In this document: positions 1 to 6,090 of the stretch, piece after piece
How the letters are laid out: each line of letters opens with the position of its first letter
Numbering within the stretch: the first letter of the stretch is position 1
Source: Clostridia bacterium
Lineage (GTDB): Bacteria > Bacillota > Clostridia > UBA1381
Assembly: GCA_900751685.1 (NCBI GenBank)
Contig: CAADSR010000322.1
Span: 1-12,556 of the forward strand
Length of the DNA: 12,556 bases
Direction: 5' to 3'
Notes under the pieces: generated by a model
The model's database searches: none
Told to the model about the DNA's origin: nothing
The model's input: the letters and a program-made list of their open reading frames with translations, nothing else
Made by a program: the position numbers and the translations under genes

Positions 1-629
1 CCTTCAACCGCATTTTTATGGCTTGCGGCGTGCAGATGTCCATAAATACATTTTTCCACGCCATAGGAGCGCATCATTTCAACAAAAGCGTTTGGCGCAC
101 ACTCCTTTCCCATTGGTGGGTAATGGGTGAAAACAAAGATCCTTTGTGCCTGGACTTTTTTTGCTTCGCTTAATGCAAGCTCTAAGCGGATGACCTCACG
201 GTCAAAAATTTTACGGTCTTCCTGTGAAAATCCATCCCAGGCCGGATGGATCCATCCGCGGGTCCCGCAAACCGTAATATCCTTATACGTTACAATATTA
301 TTTTGCAGAAAATCAATTTGGTTGAATCCATGTTGCTCTGTAAATTGGCGCATTTTTGTCATGGTGGTCCACCAATAATCATGATTTCCTTTTACTAAAA
401 TCTTTTTCCCATTTAAACGGCTCAAATATAGAAAGTCTAAATAGGCCTGTTCTAAATAAGTTGCCCAGGAAAAATCTCCCGGAAGAATCACTGTATCCTC
501 TGGATGCACAACAGCCTGCCAATTCTCTTCTAACCGTTCTACATAGTTTTCCCAAGCCTTGCCAAATACATCCATGGGCTTGTGGATTCCTAAGGGCAGA
601 TGCAAATCTGCGATGGAATATAACGCCAT
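1..629 (-). CDS. Metallophosphoesterase, COG1768-like (3' end cut by window edge)
   Basis: Predicted calcineurin-type phosphohydrolase that uses a two-metal centre to cleave phosphoesters; the substrate is unknown. Reading from the ATG at 629-627, the 209 complete codons present show the family motifs in order: D8-L-H10, G51-D52, G81-N-H-D84, H169 (THYPP) and G197-H198-L-H200. All expected metal ligands are therefore present, and only the C-terminal tail lies outside the window. The N-terminus (MALYSIADLHL) and the NHDYWW stretch resemble COG1768 predicted phosphohydrolases of Firmicutes as I remember them. The start is supported by AAGGAG seven bases upstream. It lies downstream of pckG on the same strand, but a terminator and a separate promoter between them suggest independent transcription. 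Probably cytoplasmic, as no signal peptide is seen. Confidence 0.88.
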   Translation of the reverse strand, partial: MALYSIADLHLPLGIHKPMDVFGKAWENYVERLEENWQAVVHPEDTVILPGDFSWATYLEQAYLDFLYLSRLNGKKILVKGNHDYWWTTMTKMRQFTEQHGFNQIDFLQNNIVTYKDITVCGTRGWIHPAWDGFSQEDRKIFDREVIRLELALSEAKKVQAQRIFVFTHYPPMGKECAPNAFVEMMRSYGVEKCIYGHLHAASHKNAVE

Positions 630-652
630 ACTTCCACTCCTTGTCCTTTTAT

Positions 653-688
653 CCAAAACAGTATATCATATTTCTAATACGATTGCAA
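653..688 (-). promoter_or_regulatory. Predicted sigma-A promoter of the metallophosphoesterase gene
   Basis: On the minus strand, a -35 box TTGCAA (688-683) and a -10 box TATACT (665-660) are separated by 17 bases. The -10 is preceded by TGA, giving an extended -10 (TGnTATACT). Transcription would begin near 653, leaving a 5' leader of about 24 bases that carries the AAGGAG ribosome binding site. Confidence 0.55.
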
Positions 689-699
689 TTGCCCCCATC

Positions 700-736
700 A
701 AAAAACAGCGCACCCAAATGGGTTCGCTGTAAAAAA
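700..736 (-). terminator. Intrinsic terminator after pckG
   Basis: Directly after the pckG stop, a hairpin pairs 705-710 (ACAGCG) with 725-730 (CGCTGT), then a C/T mismatch (711/724), then ACCC (712-715) with GGGT (720-723) around a four-base loop. On the minus strand it is followed by a run of six T (705-700, partly shared with the stem). This is a standard rho-independent terminator for the minus-strand gene. Confidence 0.85.
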
Positions 737-2506
737 TTATTTATTTAAATTTGCTTCCAGCCTATCTAACTCTTCTGTGATTTCTTTTGGAAGCCGGTCG
801 CCAAACTGTGCAAAATATTCTCTTGCACCCTTGACATCTTCTAGCCAAACGTTCTTGTCAACGCTAAGCAATTCTTTTAATACAGCAGGATCCATATCTA
901 AATCCTTTGTATCAATGCCGTCTTCTTTCGGTAAATAACCGATCGGGCTTTCAACTGCATCTGCTTTACCAGCACATCTGTCCAGAATCCACAGAAGGAC
1001 ACGCATGTTGTCGCCAAATCCAGGCCACATAAAGTTGCCTTCATCATCCAGTCTGAACCAGTTTACATGGAAAATTTTCGGAGCCTTTGCAGGATCCATC
1101 TTTTTCCCCATGTCTAACCAGTGAGCAAAATAATCAGCCATATTGTAGCCAACGAACGGCTTCATTGCCATCGGGTCACGGCGGACAACACCAACTGCAC
1201 CAATTGCTGCAGCTGTTGTTTCAGACGCCATTGTAGCACCAACGAATACACCATGCTGCCAATCTCTTGCTTGGTATACCAACGGAGCTGTTTTTGCGCG
1301 TCTTCCACCAAATACGATCGCATCGATCGGAACACCTGCAGGATTTTCAAATTCTGAAGAAATACAAGGACAATTTACAGCCGGTGCTGTGAAACGTGAG
1401 TTCGGATGAGCAAGCTTGCCTTCATAAGTTTTGCCATTTACCTTCTTGCCAGTCCATTCTGTACAGTTTTCAGGAGGATTCTTATCCAGTCCTTCCCACC
1501 AAACCGTCATATCATCATTATTTAATGCAACATTTGTGAAAATAGTATTTGATTTTGTTGCTGCCAATGCATTAAAGTTTGTCTTTTCACTGGTACCCGG
1601 TGCAACACCGAAGAATCCAGCTTCCGGATTGATCGCATACAGTCTGCCGTCCGGGCCAATGCGCAGCCATGCAATATCATCACCAACAGTCCAAACCTTG
1701 TAGCCTTTTTCTTGTAAATATTTCGGCGGGATCAACATTGCCAGGTTGGTCTTACCACATGCTGACGGGAATGCAGCACAGATGTACTTCACTTCGCCCT
1801 GTGGGTTTTCAAGACCTAAAATCAACATATGTTCAGCCATCCAGTCTTCCTGCTTACCAAGGTAAGAAGCAATCCGAAGTGCAAAACATTTTTTACCAAG
1901 TAATACATTACCACCATAAGCAGAGTTGATAGACCAGATAGTCTTATCCTGCGGGAAATGTACAATATATCTTTCTTCCGGGTTAACATCCTTCTTTGCG
2001 TGCAGACATTTTACAAAGTCTGTATTGTCGCCTAATTGATCAATCACAGCTTTACCGATCCTTGTCATGATCGCCATGTTTAATACAACATAAATACTGT
2101 CGCTCAATTCAATACCGATTTTGGAGAACGGAGAACCAACGGGTCCCATAGAATAAGGGATCACGTACATTGTTCTGCCCTTCATAGAACCATTGTAAAG
2201 AGCTTTTAATTTTGTATACATTTCATCCGGAGCCATCCAGTTATTAATCGGGCCGGCTTCTGCTTCTGTCGGAGTACAAATAAAGGTTCTGTCCTCTACG
2301 CGTGCTACGTCATTTTCTGCGGTTCTGTGATAATAGCAACCAGGAAGTTTTTCTTCATTTAATTTAAGTAATTCGCCAGTAGAAACTGCTTCTTTTCTCA
2401 AAGCTTCTAATTGTTCTTCACTTCCGTCGATCCAAACAATCTTTTCCGGTTGACACAAAGCTGTCATTTCATCCAGCCATGCTAAAACTGTTTTATTCGT
2501 TGTCAT
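737..2506 (-). CDS. pckG: Phosphoenolpyruvate carboxykinase (GTP-dependent type)
   Basis: Interconverts oxaloacetate plus GTP with phosphoenolpyruvate plus CO2 and GDP, in the cytoplasm, linking the C4 acids to gluconeogenesis or, in reverse, to anaplerotic CO2 fixation. The 589-residue length is near the roughly 600 typical of the GTP family. Visible hallmarks are the R73 region (VEDRTF), the substrate-loop segment around 107-126 (SMKGRTMYVIPYSMGPVGSP), SAYGGN (195-200) with the metal/PEP-site lysines GKK following, the P-loop FPSACGKTN (246-254) with the reactive C250, the metal-binding VGDDIAW (274-280) and NPEAGFFGVAPGTS (293-306). These belong to the GTP enzyme, not the ATP-type PckA. 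The start follows a strong AGGAGGAG with six-base spacing. It has its own promoter about 90 bases upstream and its own terminator, so it is probably monocistronic. No frameshift or missing motif is seen. Confidence 0.97.
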   Translation of the reverse strand: MTTNKTVLAWLDEMTALCQPEKIVWIDGSEEQLEALRKEAVSTGELLKLNEEKLPGCYYHRTAENDVARVEDRTFICTPTEAEAGPINNWMAPDEMYTKLKALYNGSMKGRTMYVIPYSMGPVGSPFSKIGIELSDSIYVVLNMAIMTRIGKAVIDQLGDNTDFVKCLHAKKDVNPEERYIVHFPQDKTIWSINSAYGGNVLLGKKCFALRIASYLGKQEDWMAEHMLILGLENPQGEVKYICAAFPSACGKTNLAMLIPPKYLQEKGYKVWTVGDDIAWLRIGPDGRLYAINPEAGFFGVAPGTSEKTNFNALAATKSNTIFTNVALNNDDMTVWWEGLDKNPPENCTEWTGKKVNGKTYEGKLAHPNSRFTAPAVNCPCISSEFENPAGVPIDAIVFGGRRAKTAPLVYQARDWQHGVFVGATMASETTAAAIGAVGVVRRDPMAMKPFVGYNMADYFAHWLDMGKKMDPAKAPKIFHVNWFRLDDEGNFMWPGFGDNMRVLLWILDRCAGKADAVESPIGYLPKEDGIDTKDLDMDPAVLKELLSVDKNVWLEDVKGAREYFAQFGDRLPKEITEELDRLEANLNK

Positions 2507-2640
2507 GTTTTTCTCCTCCTGCGATTGAAATTTCTAAAGGCGCTTGTCAAAGATTTAACAAAACATCCTTCGCTTAAACCGTCCAATTACATGAACATTG
2601 TTTATTATACCATGTTTTTCTAGAGTTTAAAAGCCTTTTT
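2507..2640 (-). promoter_or_regulatory. pckG promoter, 5' leader and ribosome binding site
   Basis: On the minus strand, a -35-like TTTAAA (2631-2626) and a perfect -10 TATAAT (2609-2604) are separated by 16 bases, giving a start near 2597 and a leader of about 90 bases ending in AGGAGGAG (2520-2513). The leader contains a weak imperfect inverted repeat (TTGTTAAA / TTTGACAA) but no obvious terminator or known riboswitch. No convincing cre site is visible. Confidence 0.65.
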
Positions 2641-2795
2641 TGCGAAAATCCACAAATTTATCGTTTTTTACATAAAAATTTTAAAATTCAAAAAGAAACT
2701 GGATATTTTTTATAAGAAAATGCACTTTTAAAAATTTACACCGGTTTACTGGGATTTTATTTTAATGAAATTCAAGAAAAATGAAGGACCGTTCG
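2641..2795. other. AT-rich intergenic region between divergent pckG and the DUF6062-like gene
   Basis: This is the central part of the 376-base gap between divergent genes. It is very AT-rich with repeated A and T tracts (for example around 2661-2700 and 2726-2752), which could bend DNA or act as an upstream promoter element for the plus-strand promoter that follows. I see no gene, RNA gene or clear operator in it. Confidence 0.4.
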
Positions 2796-2801
2796 TTCTT
2801 A

Positions 2802-2837
2802 TTGACAGTCGTTTAAAAGAATTATATAATAACTTCC
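2802..2837 (+). promoter_or_regulatory. Consensus sigma-A promoter of the DUF6062-like/HAD operon
   Basis: A perfect TTGACA (2802-2807) and a perfect TATAAT (2825-2830) are separated by exactly 17 bases, with A/T tracts upstream. Transcription would begin near 2837, leaving a leader of about 46 bases. This is the best promoter match in the window and implies strong basal transcription. Confidence 0.9.
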
Positions 2838-2882
2838 AAAGAGAAAAAGTTTTCTGTTTTCAGAAAGGGGAAACAATAATTT

Positions 2883-3635
2883 ATGAAAGAACAAATTTAT
2901 ACGATTCCGGTAAATGAAGCGTATGACCTGGATTGTGAATGCCCTTTATGTTATCTGGAACGTACGCTTGAAAAAGAAGCTGTGGAGTACGCTCTTGGCG
3001 CTGCAATGATGGAGCCGGATTACCGTGTGGAATCGAATGAAAAAGGGTATTGTAACCATCATTTTGGGCAGATGTTCCGGCTCCCTAACAAGCTCAGCCT
3101 TGCACTGGTTTTGGATACTCATTTAGAGCAGGTACGAAAACACCTTTTGTTCCATCAGAAAGAAGCAAAGCGGCTTTCTTCTGAAAAAACAGGTTTTTTT
3201 AAGAAGAATGGCGTTTCTGATTTTTCTACCGCCTTATCCTCCTCCTTAGAACAAGTGGATTCAGGATGTATGGTCTGTGAAAAGGTCCAGAAAACCATGA
3301 AGCGCTATGCAGACGTTTTACTTTATATGTGGGCAAATGATCCGGCTTTTAAAGCAAAGTTTGAGCAGTCAAAGGGTGTCTGCCTTCCCCATTTTAAAAT
3401 GCTCGTAGAGCTATGCACAAAGAGCCTTTCCGCAAAGCAAGCTACTGAATTTATAACAGGGCTATACCAAAAAGAGTTATCTGCGCTAGACCGTATCCAG
3501 GAGGATATCCATAAATTTACCCTAAAGTTTGATTACCGCAACCAGTCCATGGAATGGGGTAGCGCACAGGATGCTCCAGTCCGCACGATAGAAAAACTTA
3601 CTGGTTATATTCATGCAGAGGAGGATGAAAAATGA
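2883..3635 (+). CDS. DUF6062-like cysteine-rich protein of unknown function
   Basis: 250 residues, no signal peptide or membrane segment, so probably cytoplasmic. The N-terminus (IYTIPVNEAYDLDCECPLC) resembles the DUF6062 family of Clostridia as I remember it; no biochemical role is known to me. What is visible is an internal repeat of a putative metal site: C20-x2-C23 with C57-x2-H60, then C129-x2-C132 with C167-x2-H170, the two spacings being 33 and 34 residues. This suggests two zinc-binding modules formed by a duplication. A charged linker (about 88-112) lies between them. The ATG is 12 bases from the GGGG-containing ribosome binding site (AAAGGGG, 2864-2870), a long spacing, but the conserved N-terminus supports this start. 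The stop overlaps the next gene's start (ATGA), so the two proteins are probably made together. Confidence 0.8.
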   Translation: MKEQIYTIPVNEAYDLDCECPLCYLERTLEKEAVEYALGAAMMEPDYRVESNEKGYCNHHFGQMFRLPNKLSLALVLDTHLEQVRKHLLFHQKEAKRLSSEKTGFFKKNGVSDFSTALSSSLEQVDSGCMVCEKVQKTMKRYADVLLYMWANDPAFKAKFEQSKGVCLPHFKMLVELCTKSLSAKQATEFITGLYQKELSALDRIQEDIHKFTLKFDYRNQSMEWGSAQDAPVRTIEKLTGYIHAEEDEK

Positions 3636-4354
3636 ACCTAAAACGGCCTAAGATGATTTTATTTGATTACGGGCAAACTTTGATCTCTGAAACAACGCCG
3701 TATGATTTAGAGCGTGGCTTTAGAGCAATGCTGCAATGTGCCCGGGCTAATCCAGAGCGGATAACAGCGGGGCAGCTCGTGGCGGAATTTAAAGCTTTAC
3801 ATAAGCGCATTTGGGAAAAGAACCACTCTAATGTTGAGCCTTGCCTGCGTTATTTGTTTCGTTATTTATTTGAGTTGTATGGACTGTCTTTTGATCAGGA
3901 TTGGATAGGGTTAGAGCAGGTTTTCTGGGATGCGTCCGTCCGCTTTGCTAAAACTGACGGCTTGGAAGCGTTGCTTGCGTATCTTTCTTCCACTGGGATC
4001 CGCAGCGGTGTCATCAGCAATATCGATTATGCTGAAGAGACCCTATCCCGTGTGATCTACCGTGAATTGCCGGATGCCCCTTTTGAATTTATCCTTGCGA
4101 CCAGCGAGTACCTTTTCCGCAAGCCAGATGCGGAAATTTTCAAACTGGCTCTGAAAAAAGCCGGCTTACCAGCTGAGGATGTCTGGTACTGCGGCAATGA
4201 TTCGCTTTGTGATGTGGCCGGGCCTGCAAAATTAGGAATCACGCCTGTTTGGTACCAGGGTTCTCCTTTTTTTAAGGATCAAGACGAGCCCGGTTGTGAG
4301 CATCTTAAAATACAGCATTGGAATGAGTTATATCAAATTTTAAAAAAGCTTTAA
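3632..4354 (+). CDS. HAD-superfamily hydrolase (YjjG/dehalogenase-like fold)
   Basis: A 240-residue soluble Rossmann-type hydrolase, probably acting on a small phosphorylated metabolite; the substrate cannot be told from sequence. Motif I is FDYGQT (11-16) with nucleophile D12, motif II ends at S129 (GVISN), motif III is K164 (FRKPD), and motif IV is GNDSLCD (188-194) with acidic residues D190 and D194. The second motif-I aspartate (normally DxD) is glycine 14, which in phosphatases would remove the general acid/base. The region from about 20 to 110 forms the helical C1 cap. Its ATG overlaps the upstream stop by four bases, with GAGGAGG seven bases upstream, indicating translational coupling to the DUF6062-like gene. 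It ends at a large bidirectional terminator. Confidence 0.88.
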   Translation: MNLKRPKMILFDYGQTLISETTPYDLERGFRAMLQCARANPERITAGQLVAEFKALHKRIWEKNHSNVEPCLRYLFRYLFELYGLSFDQDWIGLEQVFWDASVRFAKTDGLEALLAYLSSTGIRSGVISNIDYAEETLSRVIYRELPDAPFEFILATSEYLFRKPDAEIFKLALKKAGLPAEDVWYCGNDSLCDVAGPAKLGITPVWYQGSPFFKDQDEPGCEHLKIQHWNELYQILKKL

Positions 4355-4451
4355 AAAGACCGTGTAAAACAGGATCTGTGTGGTGACCCCCAAAAGTTAG
4401 ATTTTTGGTCTAACTTTTGGGGGTCGGCTCACTGTTTTACACGGTCTTTTT
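4353..4451. terminator. Bidirectional terminator built from two nested inverted repeats
   Basis: Between convergent genes lies a perfect 20-bp outer inverted repeat: 4353-4372 (starting AAAAAGACCGTG) pairs with 4432-4451 (ending CACGGTCTTTTT). Its A-tract on one side and T-tract on the other make it an intrinsic terminator for both strands. Inside its 59-base interior sits a second perfect 17-bp inverted repeat, 4385-4401 (GACCCCCAAAAGTTAGA) with 4409-4425, around a 7-base loop. The outer left arm begins within the stop codon of the HAD gene, and the MATE stop is 15 bases from the right arm. Confidence 0.9.
4385..4425. repeat. Inner perfect inverted repeat, possible IS3-family end-derived relic
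   Basis: The 41-base element is a 17-bp perfect palindrome with a 7-base loop, lodged in the loop of a larger terminator hairpin. The arm GACCCCCAAAAGTTAGA resembles, from memory, terminal repeats of IS3-family (IS150-group) insertion sequences (TGACCCC..AAAAGTTAGAC type). It might therefore be a minimal palindromic mobile element or relic. No transposase and no clear target duplication are seen, so this origin is only an inference. Confidence 0.4.
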
Positions 4452-4466
4452 GTATAGGCTGGAATT

Positions 4467-5795
4467 TCACGAAGCCTTGTTTGAAAGCTGTTTGGTGTAC
4501 CGAACCATCCTATAAATTACAAAGAATGCAATCACAGTCTCTGTCACCGGCATGGAAAGCCAGATCGAATCCGCGCCCGCAGTCAGCGGCAATAGCATGA
4601 TCAGCGCGCCGCTGACCACCAATCCCCGGCCTACTGAAACGATAAATGAAGTGACAGGCTTCATTAGGGACTGGAAATAATAAGCTGAGAATATATTGAG
4701 AGGAAGCAGCAAGAATGAAACCCCATAACACCGTATAATGGCCGGGGCGATACGCAATACCTCTTCTGTTGGTTTCATAAAAATGCGGACAAAGCCATTT
4801 GGGATAGCGATGATTAAAGCAGTCCAGAAAACACCGAAAAGGGCCGTTGTATACAAAGCATATTTTAGAGTCTCCTTGATGCGTCCCCAGCGCCCTGCCC
4901 CAAAATTAATGGAAAGGATGGGCTGGGACGCCTGCCCCACGCTATATGCACAGCATTGGACAAACATACTGATATTAACGATCAAGCCATATACCGAAAG
5001 CGCATCTGTCCCTAAATACCGCACAATTTGGCGGTTAAATAATATCGTCATAATCCCCACTGCCAGATCGATAAAAAATGTTGAAAAGCCAGTAGTCAAA
5101 ATCTCCTTTGCTTTTGCAGTAAGATGATGGATCCTCACGGCTTTAAGTGTGTTGCATTTGGACAAAAAATGGGACAGCATAATCAGCAATGTCATACATG
5201 ATCCTGCCGCAGTTGCAAGACCGGCTCCCAGAATGCCCATGTCCATTGTGAAGACAAAAAAATAATCCCCTAATACATTAAAAATACCTCCGCCAAGGAC
5301 TGCCGCAGTTGCAAGGCCAGGAGCGTTATCATTTCGCAGGAACGCGGCCAGCATCTGGTTAAAAACAAAGACGGGGACGACAAGTTTGATTGGAAATAAA
5401 TATGCTTTTGTCAGTGGTAAAAGTGTTTCTTCCGCGCCAAAGAGGCGCAGTAAAGGCTCTTCGAATAAGAGGATGGATGCCCATGCAATTGCAGCGAAAG
5501 CAATTGTACCCAGAAGTGCTGTGGAAAAAAACTCGTTTTCATTGCTTTTTTCCTGCCGTCCTTTTGCTGCGCTATAAAGGACGGAACCACCGATCCCCAT
5601 AAACAGCCCCAGACTGTAAATAATATTAAAGACAGGCATCATAACAGACATGGCAGCCGCTCCTGACGGCCCATGATACTGCCCTACCATTGCCATATCA
5701 ACAAGGCCATAAATAGAAGAGATGCACGCGCTGCTAAAGGCTGCGGTAAGATACTTCAAATAGAGCGGCTTGATTTTTCCAGTTAACAAATTCAT
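4467..5795 (-). CDS. MATE-family multidrug efflux transporter, MepA-like
   Basis: A 442-residue inner-membrane secondary transporter that exports cationic compounds in exchange for Na+ or H+. The sequence is a run of about 12 hydrophobic segments with the MATE features of the MepA/NorM-DinF branch: the first helix motif IYGLVDMAMVGQY (28-40, with D33), GPSGAAAMS, the mid-protein FLRNDNAPGLA stretch, and QPILSINFGAGR in the second half. The ATG at 5795 is chosen over an in-frame upstream start at 5885 because AGGAGG lies eight bases before it, family homology begins there, and the longer version would run through the terminator hairpin of the leader. Expression is probably gated by the leader RNA directly upstream, which may sense the exported compound. 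The gene ends at the shared bidirectional terminator. Confidence 0.93.
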   Translation of the reverse strand: MNLLTGKIKPLYLKYLTAAFSSACISSIYGLVDMAMVGQYHGPSGAAAMSVMMPVFNIIYSLGLFMGIGGSVLYSAAKGRQEKSNENEFFSTALLGTIAFAAIAWASILLFEEPLLRLFGAEETLLPLTKAYLFPIKLVVPVFVFNQMLAAFLRNDNAPGLATAAVLGGGIFNVLGDYFFVFTMDMGILGAGLATAAGSCMTLLIMLSHFLSKCNTLKAVRIHHLTAKAKEILTTGFSTFFIDLAVGIMTILFNRQIVRYLGTDALSVYGLIVNISMFVQCCAYSVGQASQPILSINFGAGRWGRIKETLKYALYTTALFGVFWTALIIAIPNGFVRIFMKPTEEVLRIAPAIIRCYGVSFLLLPLNIFSAYYFQSLMKPVTSFIVSVGRGLVVSGALIMLLPLTAGADSIWLSMPVTETVIAFFVIYRMVRYTKQLSNKAS

Positions 5796-5815
5796 GTGCT
5801 TTTCCTCCTGTGAAC

Positions 5816-5866
5816 ATAAAAATAGCCGGATAAGAAACCGGGCATAATTGGTTTTCTTATCCGGCT
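5816..5866 (-). terminator. Leader attenuator (intrinsic terminator) before the MATE gene
   Basis: On the minus strand a nearly perfect 16-bp stem pairs 5866-5850 with 5839-5824 (AGCCGGATAAGAA(A)ACC with GGTTTCTTATCCGGCT, one bulged A) around a 10-base loop, then ATTTTTA (5824-5818). It lies only about 20 bases before the MATE ribosome binding site and downstream of the MATE promoter, so it must be read through for the pump to be expressed. That is the arrangement of a regulated attenuator, not of an end-of-gene terminator. Confidence 0.88.
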
Positions 5867-5956
5867 GTGCCATACGTGAGCACAATCCTCCGAAAAAACC
5901 ACTATGTCCGACATCTTATCCGGCCTTATATTACGATTATAAGTCCTCCGATGAAT
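5816..5956 (-). promoter_or_regulatory. Candidate tandem riboswitch leader (guanidine-IV / mepA-motif-like) with attenuator
   Basis: Read on the minus strand, two copies of one module occur. Module 1: CGGAGGA (5950-5944), hairpin CTTATA/TATAAG (5943-5938 with 5930-5925, 7-base loop), GCCGGATAAGA (5924-5914). Module 2: CGGAGGA (5892-5886), hairpin TGTGC/GCACA (5884-5880 with 5870-5866, 9-base loop), GCCGGATAAGA (5865-5855). Flanks are identical while the hairpins differ yet remain paired, as in a structured aptamer. Module 2's GCCGGATAAGA also forms the 5' arm of the terminator that follows, so aptamer folding and termination should exclude each other: an ON switch. The location before a mepA-type MATE gene suggests the guanidine-IV (mepA) class; that name is inferred from context and memory, the structure is seen directly. 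Confidence 0.6.
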
Positions 5957-5991
5957 AAGGATATGATACATCATATAACAGCGAATGTCAA
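5956..5991 (-). promoter_or_regulatory. Predicted sigma-A promoter of the MATE gene leader
   Basis: On the minus strand a perfect TTGACA (5991-5986) is separated by 17 bases from TATCAT (5968-5963). Transcription would begin near 5956, just before the first CGGAGGA of the leader, giving an untranslated leader of about 160 bases. Placement of the start immediately upstream of the tandem RNA modules supports both predictions. Confidence 0.8.
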
Positions 5992-6090
5992 CGATTTTTT
6001 ACGCTTTTTTAATTTACTTTATTTATCCAAATCAAATTGAAACAATCATTGTTCCTGGCGCAGCCCGGTGGCTTATAGCGGGGATGCTTT
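5992..6090. other. Gap after the MTA/SAH nucleosidase gene, no clear terminator
   Basis: Between the nucleosidase stop and the MATE promoter I see only AT-rich DNA with a short palindrome (AACAATCATTGTT at about 6041-6053) lacking a following T-run on the minus strand. Read-through from the upstream operon into the MATE leader is therefore possible, in which case the leader attenuator would also limit it. Confidence 0.35.

Noticed and set aside
1121..1357. Opposite-strand reading frames inside pckG
   Set aside because: They are shadows of a well-supported gene with every family motif intact, and they lack ribosome binding sites and recognisable protein features.
5796..5885. N-terminal 30-codon extension of the MATE protein from an upstream ATG
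   Set aside because: The extension is encoded by the terminator hairpin, has no ribosome binding site or family similarity, and a strong AGGAGG precedes the internal ATG at 5795.
5866..5943. ACG-containing loops on the plus strand resembling guanidine-II (mini-ykkC) hairpins
   Set aside because: The plus strand here has no downstream gene; the promoter, terminator and MATE gene are all on the minus strand, and the second loop does not fit ACGR.
5816..5956. Purine riboswitch suggested by the TATAATCG string in the leader
   Set aside because: The string is simply part of the module-1 hairpin; the core sequences and three-way junction of the purine aptamer are absent.
5792..5974. 60-codon minus-strand reading frame over the MATE leader (possible leader peptide)
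   Set aside because: Its ATG lies between the -35 and -10 boxes of the predicted MATE promoter, so it would not be in the transcript. It also runs through the tandem RNA modules and terminator, whose conservation is at the RNA level.
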